From Chara braunii (taxonomy: Eukaryota > Streptophyta > Charophyceae > Charales > Characeae): a stretch of 24,880 nt of DNA. Below, one piece after another: positions 17,841 to 24,880 of the stretch (position 1 is its first letter; every line of letters begins with the position of its first letter). The notes beneath the pieces are model-generated. The model did no database searches. It saw only the letters and a list, made by a program, of their open reading frames with translations, and had not been told where the DNA came from. The position numbers and the translations under genes were made by a program. Where the stretch lies: contig BFEA01000113.1 in the NCBI GenBank assembly GCA_003427395.1, positions 2,137,853-2,162,732 of the forward strand, in the 5' to 3' direction.

Positions 17841-17931
17841 CAGCTTTTGAGAGCATGAGTGCAAGCTCCCCAGTACCTCAGTCGGGATTAAGAAAACCCG
17901 CCTGTTCCATGTATCAGGAGTTTACAACTCC

Positions 17932-18423
17932 GTGGCACATTGCTGCCTTAGTGCTCCTACCTTTGCCACATTTGTAAAGGAGGAGCAACTCGAAGAACAG
18001 GTCTTTGTAGCGTATGTAAAGCTAGCATCTGACCAGCCAAAAGAGAAAGATAAGATCCATCCCAATCTCGCCATTTTTCTCAAAGAATATGTGGATATAG
18101 TTGAAGCACCCTCCAAGGTAGTACCAAGGTCCATTCAACACCGCATAGAAATAGAGCCAAGCAGTAAAACGCCTAAGGGAGAAGTCTACAAAATGTTTCC
18201 CTAGGAATTAGAGGAGCTACCCCAAGAAAGAGGATTAACTTAAAATGTGCATAGACTACAGGAGTCTAATGCAATAACTGTCAAGAATGCATAACCGTTG
18301 CCCCGTATAGACGATCTGTTAGATCAGGTGCAAGGCTGCAAGTATTTTACAAAGATAGATTTAAAGGTAGGATACTATCAGATATAAGTTTATCATAATG
18401 ACCGGTATAAGACGACATTCCAG
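17932..18423 (+). pseudogene. RT N-terminal half of element 2
   Basis: The linker KEEQLEEQVFVAYVKLASDQ leads into IHPNLAIFLKEYVDIVEAPS and a compressed RT start. The stretch between EELEEL and NAITVKNA has lost most of the KGWI...SPYGAP...CIDYR region by deletion. [20 protein letters not shown] is next, then [10 protein letters not shown] (motif A, catalytic Asp present) and HNDRYKTTFQ. The reading frame stops exactly at insertion X and continues at 23547. Confidence 0.85.
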
Positions 18424-18870
18424 TGTCGAGCGCATCGGCCCCCGCGCGAGCGAGGGCCCTCCCGACCGCGTCACGCAAGAGAAACTTAGGCTTTCAACTT
18501 TTTAGAGACAACTTGGGGACGACACGGTAACCCGCGTCGACCCTTCGCCGCTCCGGCCGAGTGCGCCAACTGTACATCCCGCGGTCCCCTACGACAGGAT
18601 AGGTTCTCGCGGGGCACAACTTACCTTCCCTAAGGGGTTGCCACCACCCTTAGGGGCGTATCCCCGCCGAGCTACCGACCCACGTGCGAAAGCTTTTATA
18701 ATGCAATTGCAGAGGTAGGCCGACCGAGGGCGTTTGCTCGTTCATTGTAGCATAGGTACGCATGGTTAAACTCCAAAGTGAACCCGAACGTCGTCTGTCC
18801 CTGGGGCGTTGATCTCCCAGGAATCGGAGCGATGTCGGTCGACTAGGACGTGACATTCCAAGCGTAAGGA
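18424..18870 (-). other. GC-rich 3' end region of element X
   Basis: No coding sequence is visible. The composition shifts sharply at 18424 from AT-rich RT to GC-rich sequence. Hairpins include CCCTAAGG (18628-18635) with CCTTAGGG (18648-18655). On the - strand TATAAAAG at about 18693-18700 could be a promoter. It does not match rRNA by eye. Confidence 0.45.
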
Positions 18871-19327
18871 AAACTTCTAGCGATCCTAGTCCCTTCTTTC
18901 GAAGACAACCATGAGTTATTCAGACAACACACTCTCAAAAGGAGACTCAGATCAACACAAGTTGACTTATCTCCTGAGATCAACCTACATACAGCACAAT
19001 CATGCATACCTCTCGTTCCGATCAAGTTGACAAAAAATGACTTGACTTCTGTCCAACGACGAGACGACGTAAGTTGACGCGTCTTCGGATGTCAGTTACC
19101 AACAAAAGGGCAAGAGCATGACTTATTCATGATGCGAAACTCAAACGACGTCTGACTAAAGTATCTTCACTCAGCTTGCCAGACGGCTGGACTGTCACGA
19201 CTTTTTCGACTTGATGAGACACGTTGCCAAGTTCTTTCATTCCACCCTATACTGACTGCTAGAAAAGAATATGGGTACCCCAACTCTCAAGCAGAGTTAA
19301 GGTGCCATTGTTTTAATGATGACTTCC
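18871..19327. other. Non-coding part of element X
   Basis: No reading frame is supported. GTTGAC/GTCAAC motifs occur several times (about 18959, 19024 and 19073). CTTGATGAGAC followed by GTTGCCAA and TTTTCGAC near 19205-19240 resembles a piece of element Y at 23868-23890, so a short internal repeat of the family may be present. Confidence 0.35.
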
Positions 19328-20045
19328 CTACTTCTCTAACTTCGGTGTGAATGCCATCTGCAAGTAATTCGGCTGCCACCTATACAAGCCAACGACCAAC
19401 TCGAACAATCGAACGCTCGATGCCCCGTTAAGGTCAGGGATCCACTTGTAAATTTTGTTGGTTGCTTTGTCCTTCTGGGCAATAATTACTCTTTCTATTC
19501 CACGAATGATGAAGTACCAGCCTTCGGCATAAAGACATTCAAAGCAATGCTCTAGCCACATCTTCTTGTCAACTAGCCTGATTGCCCCAGGCTTGCACTT
19601 CTTATGGTGCAACCCTATCCACGAAAGTAGTGCCTAGTCGAACTTCGTCCATAGCTAGTGAAAACACGAGCTGGGCTTCTTATGGCGCCAACTCCCCATT
19701 CGTTTGTGGCTCCTAAGAGGGCCACTAGAAGGGTAAACTATAGCGGTCCTTCTTAACGCGAGCCGCCAAGAACTTAACGCCTTCCGTGAATAGCACACAT
19801 CCATCCCCTAGGAGGTGGTCTGGGATACCCCTCGTCCTCGCCCGAGCGAACCTCGGATCTCAGAAGTCGGGTTGGCTCCACCACGACAGCATGGTATCCC
19901 CCCGCCTAAGCGGTCCACTCCGAGTCGTTAACAGGGTCGGCCCCTAAGGCAACGAACCCCCGCCTCAGATGCCTCCTAGGGAAAGGAAATGCACTTATCA
20001 CAGCAGACGGTCAGCCCTTTACCGCCTAACGTCAAGGGCGAACCT
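19328..20045 (-). pseudogene. Decayed reading frame of unknown protein in element X
   Basis: I do not recognise this protein. On the - strand an intact 3' part (19612 down to 19328) contains KKCKPGAIRLVDKKMWLEHC, EGWYFIIRGIERVIIAQKDK and LYRWQPNYLQMAFTPKLEK. The same frame can be followed upstream for about 430 bp with only five stops (four TAG and one TAA), giving LWTKFD*ALLSWIGLHH just before it. At its upstream end TTCTTCGCTTAG|G (about 20045) resembles a splice acceptor, and CAG|GTAAGT on the same strand near 20305 resembles a donor. A mixed basic/aromatic composition suggests a real former protein, perhaps encoded by the element. Confidence 0.4.
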
Positions 20046-20849
20046 AAGCGAAGAAGGAGATCACAGAGAAGAAAAACATTCAGATGGAAGGGCATAGACA
20101 AAGAGGGTCGTTCAAGAAAGAATGGGTAACCTCAGGAAAAGTCTATGTCCAATGATTCCTTCTTCTTTGTGTGAACACTTCATTTCTCATCGTCCACTAA
20201 CTTCGCATTCCTTCAGCATACATACAAGGGAGCGACGAAAACAATCATCATCCCTTCATTTCCGCTGATATGATCAAATCTCTTTTTCTTTCAGGCATTC
20301 TTCTACTTACCTGCACATCAGATCAAACAAACAAATTCAAGCAAAAAACAATGCAAACCCATTCTCAAGTCAAACTCCCACTCGCACGCGCATGCACATA
20401 TCTACTCTACCTTTTCGATGAGCGTTCAAGGAACAAGGTCAAGCAAGTGTGGGTTCACGCAGGTGTGAAGGGGACTGAGTCAGGCTAACTGACCTTGAGT
20501 GAAGTTGAACCGAAGATAGCAAACGGCCCACTCAAGAAAGTTGTATAACCCACACTCCAAATGAGAAGATCGCCACAATAAGCTGTCAGAAAAAGTGATC
20601 CACACCACTTCCTGGTAGCGATCGCCTGTCACAGCACCTTCACAACCACAATCACCTCAGTGTCTCAGCGCTGTCACCACTTGCGACCAGTACCACTATG
20701 CCACCACTGTGTCGAGGCGTCGCCGCCGCAATATGCGGACAGCACAACGTCAACACCACCTCAAAGCACACCCCCTTTTAATGACGCTCCTCAAAATTGT
20801 CGTCGCCGCCGCGAAGACCGGACAACATCTTCACACCAATGCTAAAAAA
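20046..20849. other. Non-coding part of element X
   Basis: No gene is supported on either strand. On the - strand a good 5' splice-site consensus, CAG|GTAAGT (about 20303-20311), could pair with the acceptor near 20045, which would make about 20050-20305 an intron. The right part becomes rich in CACCAC and CCGCC repeats. Confidence 0.35.
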
Positions 20850-21055
20850 AATTGCTGCTGCTGCAAAATCTTGGCAATGCTTCCGAGTCACCGCCAAAAA
20901 AAATCAGCTACCGCCGCAAAATTTCGGCAGCGCTTCCGCGCCACCGCCAAAAAAAACAGCTGCCGCCGCAAAATTTCGGCAGCGCTTCCACGTCACCGCC
21001 GAAAAAGCACAGCCGCTGCCGCAAAATTTCGGCAGCGCTTCCGCACTACCGCTGA
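20850..21055. repeat. 52-bp tandem repeat, four units
   Basis: Units contain CCGCCGCAAAATTTCGGCAG and CGCTTCC, then a CACCGCC block and an A-run. They occur at about 20866 (diverged), 20918, 20970 and 21023. The unit holds an imperfect inverted repeat, CTGCCG(CC)...CGGCAGCG. Confidence 0.9.
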
Positions 21056-21381
21056 TAAACCCTTTGTCGTCGCCGTGCTGAACGAACAGCACCTCCCCTG
21101 CGCTCCACCAAGTGCAGCGGCAGCTATGGCTGCCCTCACTCTCATGCTCCCTGCAGACCTCCAGCACTTCTCTCTCTCTTCACCTTGCTGAGATGGCGGC
21201 TATGGCTGTGTTCCACAGCTATGGCCACCTCCAGCAGTTCTCCTCCCTCACTCTTTTGCAGACCTCCACTCAGCTCCTTCTCACTCCACCAGCAGCTCCT
21301 TCTCCAACAGCCAGCATTCACCCAAGCATAATGCCAGCAGCACCAGCCACAAATGAATGCTGGCTGGCTGGCTGCTGGCTG

Positions 21382-21388
21382 TTTTATA
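21382..21388 (-). promoter_or_regulatory. TATA box in element X
   Basis: On the - strand TATAAAA lies between CAGCCAGC repeats. It faces the 52-bp repeat and the decayed reading frame, so it could be the Pol II promoter of the element. Confidence 0.4.
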
Positions 21389-21574
21389 GCTGGCTGGAGG
21401 CTGAGGGCAGCTGCCTTGCCCCCAGCCAAAACTCGGAGTGAGGCCTGACCCTTGATCCCAAACGTGAGAAACTTGATGTCCCCCTAGGGGAACCAAGTTC
21501 CAGGCCTTAGCAATGCATCCGGCCGCTACCCCTGGCCAGACGCAACTCTAAATGGTTGTATAGAGCCGAGTAGG

Positions 21575-22508
21575 GCAGACTGTTGAAGTTCAACAGTCTG
21601 CAGTCACCTCAGGGCCCAGAAGCTTTTATCCCCTACATCTGGCCTTGCGTCGTGAGTAGATTCGCGATGCTCTTTCTCTTTTTTTTTTTTTCTCCCTCTT
21701 TTCTTTGTGAGCGGGCAACTCGTTTTCAAAACGAGCAACCTCCCCCTCTGTGTCGTTTCACAGAGTCGAACTAGAGTTTAGCTCAGCAGGGGGTCTTCTT
21801 GCCGCCTGCCCCGCGGCCCGTACCTGGCGCAGAAAGGGCGCCAGGTTCAGGCTTCCTCCTCCAGCGGAGGAGCCAGCATCGAAGGATCAAAAAGCAACGT
21901 CGCTATGAACGCTTGGTTACCACAGCCAGGTAAGAATCCCTACCCCTTATCTCTCCCTTTCTCTCTCTCTCCCTCTAAACCCTGAACATAGCCGCCTACG
22001 GGCGGCAGATCCATTAAATTTTGCTCATCCAGAGATGAGCTGTTGGGTTCAGCCCCCTGATGAATCGGTGTGACTCCGACGAAACCGTCGGGCACATCAT
22101 GTCTCTTTTTTCACTTTTTTTTTTCCTCGTTTCTTTTTTTTTTTTCCTTTCCCCTCGTTTGTTTCTCTTTTGTGTCCCGTTCGTCCGAAACGAGCGGGCA
22201 TCTAAGAATCTAAGCGATATCTAAGGCAAAATCTAAAAAAGAAAAAAAAGGAAAAAAAGAAAAAAAAGAAAAAAAGAAGAAAGAAAACGAAGCCCTACCT
22301 CTACATGCAGCTGCCCGTTCGAACGGGAACTGCCAGATGTACTGGGGACCTAAACGCCCCAGGCGCCTAAAACTGCGCCATCTGGCGCGCCGCCTGCACC
22401 AGCCTTAGTTCTTAGCTTTTTTTTTTTTTTTTCTGTTTTTTTTTTCTTTTTCTTCCTTTCCCGTTGGCTTATGCCAACGGTCGTGTCACGTCGTGGCCTA
22501 GCCACGAC
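21575..22508. repeat. Array of perfect short palindromes in element X
   Basis: In about 930 bp the following hairpins occur (arms): GCAGACTGTTGAA (21575-21601, 13 bp around one base), CTCGTTTT (21719-21735), CTCTGTG (21746-21765), ACCTGGCGC (21822-21846), CTCCTCC (21856-21872), GCCGCC (21991-22006), GCTCATC (22023-22040), CCGAC (22076-22091), CCCGTTCGT (22176-22198, one wobble), CCCGTTC (22314-22327, no loop), GGCGC (22362-22379), GCGCCA (22375-22388), CCGTTGGC (22461-22480) and GTCGTGGC (22490-22508). They are separated by T-, A- or CT-rich spacers. No reading frame explains them. Confidence 0.85.
21776..21852 (+). repeat. tRNA-like A and B box pair
   Basis: GTTTAGCTCAGCAGGG (about 21776-21791) matches a Pol III A box (TAGCTCAGCAGG), and CCAGGTTCAGGCTTCC (about 21841-21856) resembles a B box. 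They are about 60 bp apart, with a hairpin between and around them. A tRNA-derived SINE head is possible; no cloverleaf folds. Confidence 0.35.
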
Positions 22509-22713
22509 TTGCTGCCAAGGTCCCACTAGCAAAGGGTAGGATCGAGTTCCTGAATCCGGATGTGTTTTAGGCAGAGATGTCGAGAAGCAGTTCAATCTCA
22601 ACCCCCTGCATATCTTTATGGGACCCGTATCTGGGCGCTTACGCGTCCGGATGTGGGGTAGGTAAGTTCTTTACCCCTTTTTTTTCCCAAAAATTTAAGA
22701 TAAAGAAAATAAT

Positions 22714-22723
22714 AAAAAAAAAA
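22714..22723 (-). terminator. T10 run after the U6 fragment
   Basis: On the - strand ten T residues directly follow the U6 3' end. In U6 genes such a run terminates Pol III. Element Y has only shorter, separated T-runs at the equivalent place. Confidence 0.5.
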
Positions 22724-22784
22724 TGTTTGGATCATTCCACGATTTATGTGTGTCACCCTTGCGCAGGGGCCATACTAATGTCTC
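22724..22784 (-). pseudogene. U6 snRNA 3' half within element X
   Basis: On the - strand GAGACATTAGTATGGCCCCT, GCGCAAGGGTGACACACATA and AATCGTGGAATGATCCAAAC follow the U6 sequence from the AGC-triad region through the internal stem-loop to the 3' end. The 5' half, including ACAGAGA, is absent and is replaced by the hairpin string. Element Y has the same fusion, so it is a property of the family and not a chance insertion. Confidence 0.85.
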
Positions 22785-23035
22785 CGCGCGGCTGTTCTTA
22801 GCCGTGCGATCTCACCGATCGCACGACCGAAAATGGCCGCGTCGAAAAGGTTGGGCCGCTCCAAAAGGAGCTTTGCCCAGTAGGCCCGCATGGCAGGTTC
22901 GATCCCGGTATCTGCCGGGTGAGAGTTTGGTGTGGTAACCTATTGGGCTAGCTCCTATCACGATAGTGATAGGAGCAGCTCTCCTATAAGAAGAGCTTGG
23001 CCCAGCCAATGTCCCCCGTTCGGGGGCCTTGCAGG
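22785..23035 (-). repeat. Hairpin string of element X next to U6
   Basis: In - strand order from 23035: CCCCCG/CGGGGG, AGCTCT/AGAGCT, GCTCCTATCA/TGATAGGAGC (10 bp), a tRNA-like B-box block (GGGATCGAACC, reverse), GCTCC/GGAGC, GTGCGATC/GATCGCAC and CGGCT/AGCCG. All but the first have a counterpart in the same order in element Y, several with paired changes. Confidence 0.85.
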
Positions 23036-23300
23036 CCCTGCCTGCCCATAGCCTTACAAGCCCGGCCTGCCTTCGGCCCTGCAGGCCTCGCCTGCTTGTG
23101 GCCTTGCATGCTTGGATGGCCGGGTGGCCTCGGTATTGGCCTAGCAACCCCCTGGCTCGGCGTCAACCCCTGCGGCCTAGAGGAAAAACTTCCTATTCCT
23201 CCTGTGTCGCGGTCCCATACCCGACACACTCCTCTTTTTAGCCTACCTAGGCCCTGAATCGCGCGGCTGCTAGGTGTAGCTCTAGTCTTTCCATGACCGC
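23030..23300. repeat. GC-rich GGCCTGC repeats of element X
   Basis: This segment has repeated GGCCTGC/GCAGGCC blocks, homologous to the 46-bp repeats in element Y but more diverged, followed by TTTTAGCCTACCTAGGCCCT and GAATCGCGCGGCTGCTA, both also found in Y (reverse). It has no coding capacity. Confidence 0.7.
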
Positions 23301-23546
23301 GCACCACTGCGGCCTTGTCGGGAACGCGGACGGCAAGTCGTACTACTGACTTTTGCTGTTCCGATCAAACGTCGACGACGTCATACATCAACGACGTCAG
23401 GCCTTAGGTTTCTCAGTTATAGGATTGGTCTGAACGACTTTGGCAACGTCAATCTCATCATGTTCCTCAACGAAAAAAGTTGGACAGTGTCTGACCTTGA
23501 AAAACTCGGGTAGAAACCCTCGTATAGGTTTCTGTCCCGACACCAG

Positions 23547-23782
23547 ACTCGATATGAGCATTATGAGTTTATAGTGATTCCCTTTGGACTAAACGATGCA
23601 CCAGCCACCTTTCAGCGTTGTATGCACGACTTGTTTAGACCGTGGCTAGGTAAATTTGTTGTAGTATATTTAGACATCCTTGTTTTTAGCAGGAGAAATT
23701 GAGGGAAGCCAACTTCAAGATTAACGCAAAAAAGTGTGAGTGGGCCAAGACAAGTCCTGTACTTGGGCCACATGTTAGACGG
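23547..23782 (+). pseudogene. RT second half of element 2, YxDD box damaged
   Basis: This continues the RT interrupted at 18423: [20 protein letters not shown] and [17 protein letters not shown], then [13 protein letters not shown] followed by TGA. The catalytic YLDD has lost one Asp codon (YLDI), an in-frame 3-base deletion. A remnant CEWAKxxVLYLGHMLDG-like part ends at 23782, where element Y starts. Only about 80 residues lie between the X and Y borders. Confidence 0.88.
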
Positions 23783-23860
23783 TGTCGGGGCAAATACCCT
23801 GACAAGGGTATTTGTTGGGGGGTTTTAATGTCGGACACTGTCCGACTCTTTCGTTGAATT
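23783..23860 (+). repeat. Terminal hairpin and palindrome of element Y
   Basis: The first hairpin has arms CAAATACCC and GGGTATTTG (9 bp). In X the same hairpin has arms AGAAACC and GGTTTCT, with changes on both sides that keep pairing. It is followed at 23832-23848 by GTCGGACA C TGTCCGAC, also present in X in mutated form. Confidence 0.85.
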
Positions 23861-24285
23861 GAAGGACTTGATGAGACTAATGTTGCCAACAGTTTATTCA
23901 GACCTGACCTATGACTGAGAGACTAAAAGTTTTTGAACTTTAGTCCGAACGCGGGTGGCGTCTGGAAGGAACGAATGTGAATGGCAATGCTTCGCTTTTG
24001 TCGAAGCCGCACGAACGTGCGGAGATGGGAGTGCCAAAGTTAGACCTATTCTACCTAAAATAGCAGCCGCGCGATTCAGGGCCTAAGTAGGCTAAAAAGC
24101 GGGATGCACTGGGTATAGGGCCGCTGCGCAGGGAGAATAGGAAGAAGTTTTTTTTTATTTTTTGGGCCGCGGGGGTTGACTTCAAGTAGGGGGTTGATAG
24201 GCCGATGTCGAGGTCACGCGGCCAACCGATGGGGCAGAACCTGCCAGCAAGCCTATTAGGCTTCAGGCAGGCAAGGCTTGCAAGG

Positions 24286-24423
24286 CCTCAGGCCAGGCAC
24301 GCAAAGCCACAGGCATGCAGGGCCTGCAAGGCCTCGGGCCAGGCACGCAAGGCCACAGGCAGGCAGGGCCTGCAGGGCCTCGGGCCAGGCACGGAAGGCC
24401 ACAGGCAGGCAGGGCCTGCAAGG
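24286..24423. repeat. 46-bp tandem repeat, three units
   Basis: Units begin GCCTC(A/G)GGCCAGGCACG and end CAGGGCCTGCA(A/G)G, at 24286, 24332 and 24378, with partial units on both sides. Spurious Arg/Ala/Gly-rich open frames run through it on both strands; they reflect the repeat. Confidence 0.92.
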
Positions 24424-24429
24424 CCACCA

Positions 24430-24668
24430 GCAAGGGGGGGGATAGCTTCTGGGCAAGCTCTTATTATAGAAGAGCTGCTCCTACCTTTACCGTGGTAGGA
24501 GCTATCCCAGTAGGTACCGATACTTGACTCTCACCCCACTAATATGCGGATCGAATCTCTATCGTCGTACCACCGGGCTAGCTCCTTTTGGAGCTGGTCG
24601 CCAACTGTTTGGGCACGGCTGATCTCGGTTGTGATCACGAGATCACGCGGCTGAAGGTCAGCCGCGGG
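24430..24668 (+). repeat. Hairpin string of element Y next to U6
   Basis: In order: AGCTCTT/AAGAGCT, GCTCCTACC/GGTAGGAGC, a block with GGATCGAATC, AGCTCC/GGAGCT, GTGATC/GATCAC and CGCGGCTG/CAGCCGCG (8 bp). The order and most loops match X. Paired substitutions are described in the findings. Confidence 0.85.
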
Positions 24669-24730
24669 GAGTAGATTAGCATGGCCCCTGCACCAAGGAT
24701 GACACACATAAATCGCGAAAAGGTCCAAAT
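24669..24730 (+). pseudogene. U6 snRNA 3' half within element Y
   Basis: GAGTAGATTAGCATGGCCCC, TGCACCAAGGATGACACACA and TAAATCGCGAAAAGGTCCAA correspond to U6 from just after ACAGAGA to the 3' end. The match is closer to U6 than in X (TTAGCATGG kept, GGTCCAAAT kept), with one inserted base in the GCGCAAGG block. Confidence 0.88.
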
Positions 24731-24757
24731 ATATGTAAATTTGTTTTGTTTTTCTCT

Positions 24758-24848
24758 TTTTGAACCAGTCGGGACTCGAACTCGGGCCTGTATCTCAACT
24801 ATTCGTAAGGGTGCGTGGTGACGTGACCGTTGGCAAAGCCAACGACAT
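24758..24848 (-). repeat. tRNA-like B-box segment after U6 in element Y
   Basis: On the - strand CCCGAGTTCGAGTCCCGA contains a good Pol III B box (GAGTTCGAGTCCC). It is preceded by a hairpin CGTTGGC/GCCAACG (24828-24844), also present in X at 22461-22480 as CCGTTGGC/GCCAACGG. X has the equivalent B-box-like GGATCGAGTTCC. It is probably a tRNA-derived SINE module inside the family. Confidence 0.5.
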
Positions 24849-24851
24849 TGA

Positions 24852-24880
24852 GAAAAAAAAAAAAAAAAAAAAAAAAAAAA
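24852..24880. repeat. Poly(A) run at the window end
   Basis: Continuous A from 24854 to the end. In X the corresponding place (reverse of about 22410-22450) is an interrupted A-rich tract, so it belongs to the family and may be an old retroposon tail. Assembly artefact at a contig end cannot be excluded. Confidence 0.6.

Larger units (their letters stand above)
18424..23542 (-). mobile_element. Element X: 5.1-kb insertion of unknown class with U6 and hairpin arrays
   Basis: The borders are exact. CCAG occurs at 18420-18423 and 23543-23546, and deleting X plus one CCAG rejoins RT in frame ([12 protein letters not shown]). The element ends are TGTCG...CGACA. Orientation is set by element Y, which shares X's right part in reverse, so X reads on the - strand from 23542. 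From there X has a terminal hairpin, a GC-rich segment, a hairpin string, the U6 3' half, a T-run, a block of palindromes, a TATA box, a 52-bp tandem repeat, a decayed unknown reading frame and a GC-rich end. I see no internal pair of LTRs. It could be a giant solo LTR (TG..CA ends), or a non-autonomous DNA element (TGTNR ends and 4-bp duplication are known from Ginger transposons). Confidence 0.8.
13086..23782 (+). mobile_element. Second Ty3/gypsy element (element 2), split by insertion X and cut by Y
   Basis: Its parts in order are 5' LTR, primer-binding site, leader, Gag with the same MDDYP start as element 1, doubled zinc knuckle, protease and RT up to the YxDD region. RT is interrupted at 18423 by element X and resumes at 23547 in the same frame. 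The element then stops at 23782, where element Y begins. RNase H, integrase and the 3' LTR lie beyond the window or are lost. Catalytic residues of both protease and RT are damaged, so it is inactive. The left boundary is estimated. Confidence 0.8.
23783..24880 (+). mobile_element. Element Y: second member of the X family, opposite orientation, incomplete
   Basis: It begins TGTCGGGGCAAATACCC at an abrupt border with RT and matches X (reverse strand from 23542) across the terminal hairpin, the TTTCGTTGA...GATGAGA...GTTGCCAA stretch, the GC-rich segment, the hairpin string and the U6 fragment. It continues past the window end. Its left target copy would be ACGG (23779-23782); the partner is not visible. 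Confidence 0.8.

Noticed and set aside
18424-18870. Ribosomal RNA fragment
   Set aside because: The GC-rich, structured look invited this, but no conserved rRNA block could be recognised on either strand.
22040-22095. Hammerhead ribozyme-like core (CTGATGA at 22057, GAAAC at 22081)
   Set aside because: The core words and a four-pair stem II (TCGG/CCGA) are present, but the closing pair of stem II is A-C, stem III pairs poorly (mismatch at the third pair), and the cleavage triplet is not convincing. A simple hairpin CCGAC/GTCGG explains the segment better.
22785-23000. A functional tRNA gene around the GGTTCGATCCC block
   Set aside because: A B-box-like T-loop is present, but the stems do not make a cloverleaf and the copy in Y has a mutated T-loop.
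22997-24498. Ala/Gly/Pro/Arg-rich open frames on both strands
   Set aside because: They run through the GGCC/GCAGG tandem repeats of X and Y; all frames are open because of composition, and the frames are not shared between copies.
3600-24880. CRISPR array or bacterial features
   Set aside because: No regularly spaced direct repeats with unique spacers exist; introns, snRNA, microsatellites and Ty3 elements show eukaryotic nuclear DNA.

Overview
The window looks like nuclear DNA of a green-lineage (streptophyte) eukaryote with a repeat-choked genome; a charophyte such as Chara is my best guess, from the style of the elements and not from any search. Almost everything is decayed mobile DNA. 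The only cellular coding sequence I recognise is one exon of the nuclear cap-binding protein CBP20 (12440-12587, + strand), which has a good splice acceptor and sits between two retroelements. A U6 snRNA pseudogene lies just upstream of it (12155-12251, - strand).

Layout. 1-1554 holds a gag remnant of a Ty3-type element (+ strand). It abuts, in inverted orientation, the leader, primer-binding site and long terminal repeat (LTR) of a related element on the - strand (about 1560-2956). 3031-3662 is a diverged satellite of three monomers. 3838-12140 is an almost complete Ty3/gypsy chromovirus with two LTRs, a tRNA-iMet-type primer-binding site, Gag, protease, RT, RNase H, integrase and a chromodomain-like tail, all broken by stops and frameshifts. 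12141-13085 is the host-like island with the U6 pseudogene, the CBP20 exon and SINE-like pieces. From about 13086 a second Ty3 element runs through its 5' LTR, leader, Gag, duplicated zinc knuckle and protease into RT.

The RT of the second element is split at 18423 by a 5119-bp insertion (element X, 18424-23542). X has termini TGTCG...CGACA and a 4-bp target duplication CCAG. Removing X and one CCAG restores the RT reading frame exactly, and RT then runs on to 23782. There a second member of the X family (element Y, 23783 to beyond the window) begins in the opposite orientation, so X and Y form a large inverted repeat around about 240 bp of RT.

The X/Y family is the most unusual thing here. 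It carries strings of short perfect hairpins, several with compensatory base changes between X and Y. Both copies also carry the 3' half of U6 snRNA in the sense orientation, followed in X by a T-run. X further contains a 1-kb block with more than ten consecutive perfect palindromes, a TATA box and a 52-bp tandem repeat. I cannot assign the family to a known class; a giant solo LTR or a non-autonomous element with TGTNR-type ends both fit what is visible.

Other general features are many tandem segmental duplications (54 to 328 bp) inside the retroelements, and stop codons that are mostly TAG, one shown directly to come from CAG. That pattern suggests decay of CHG-methylated DNA.
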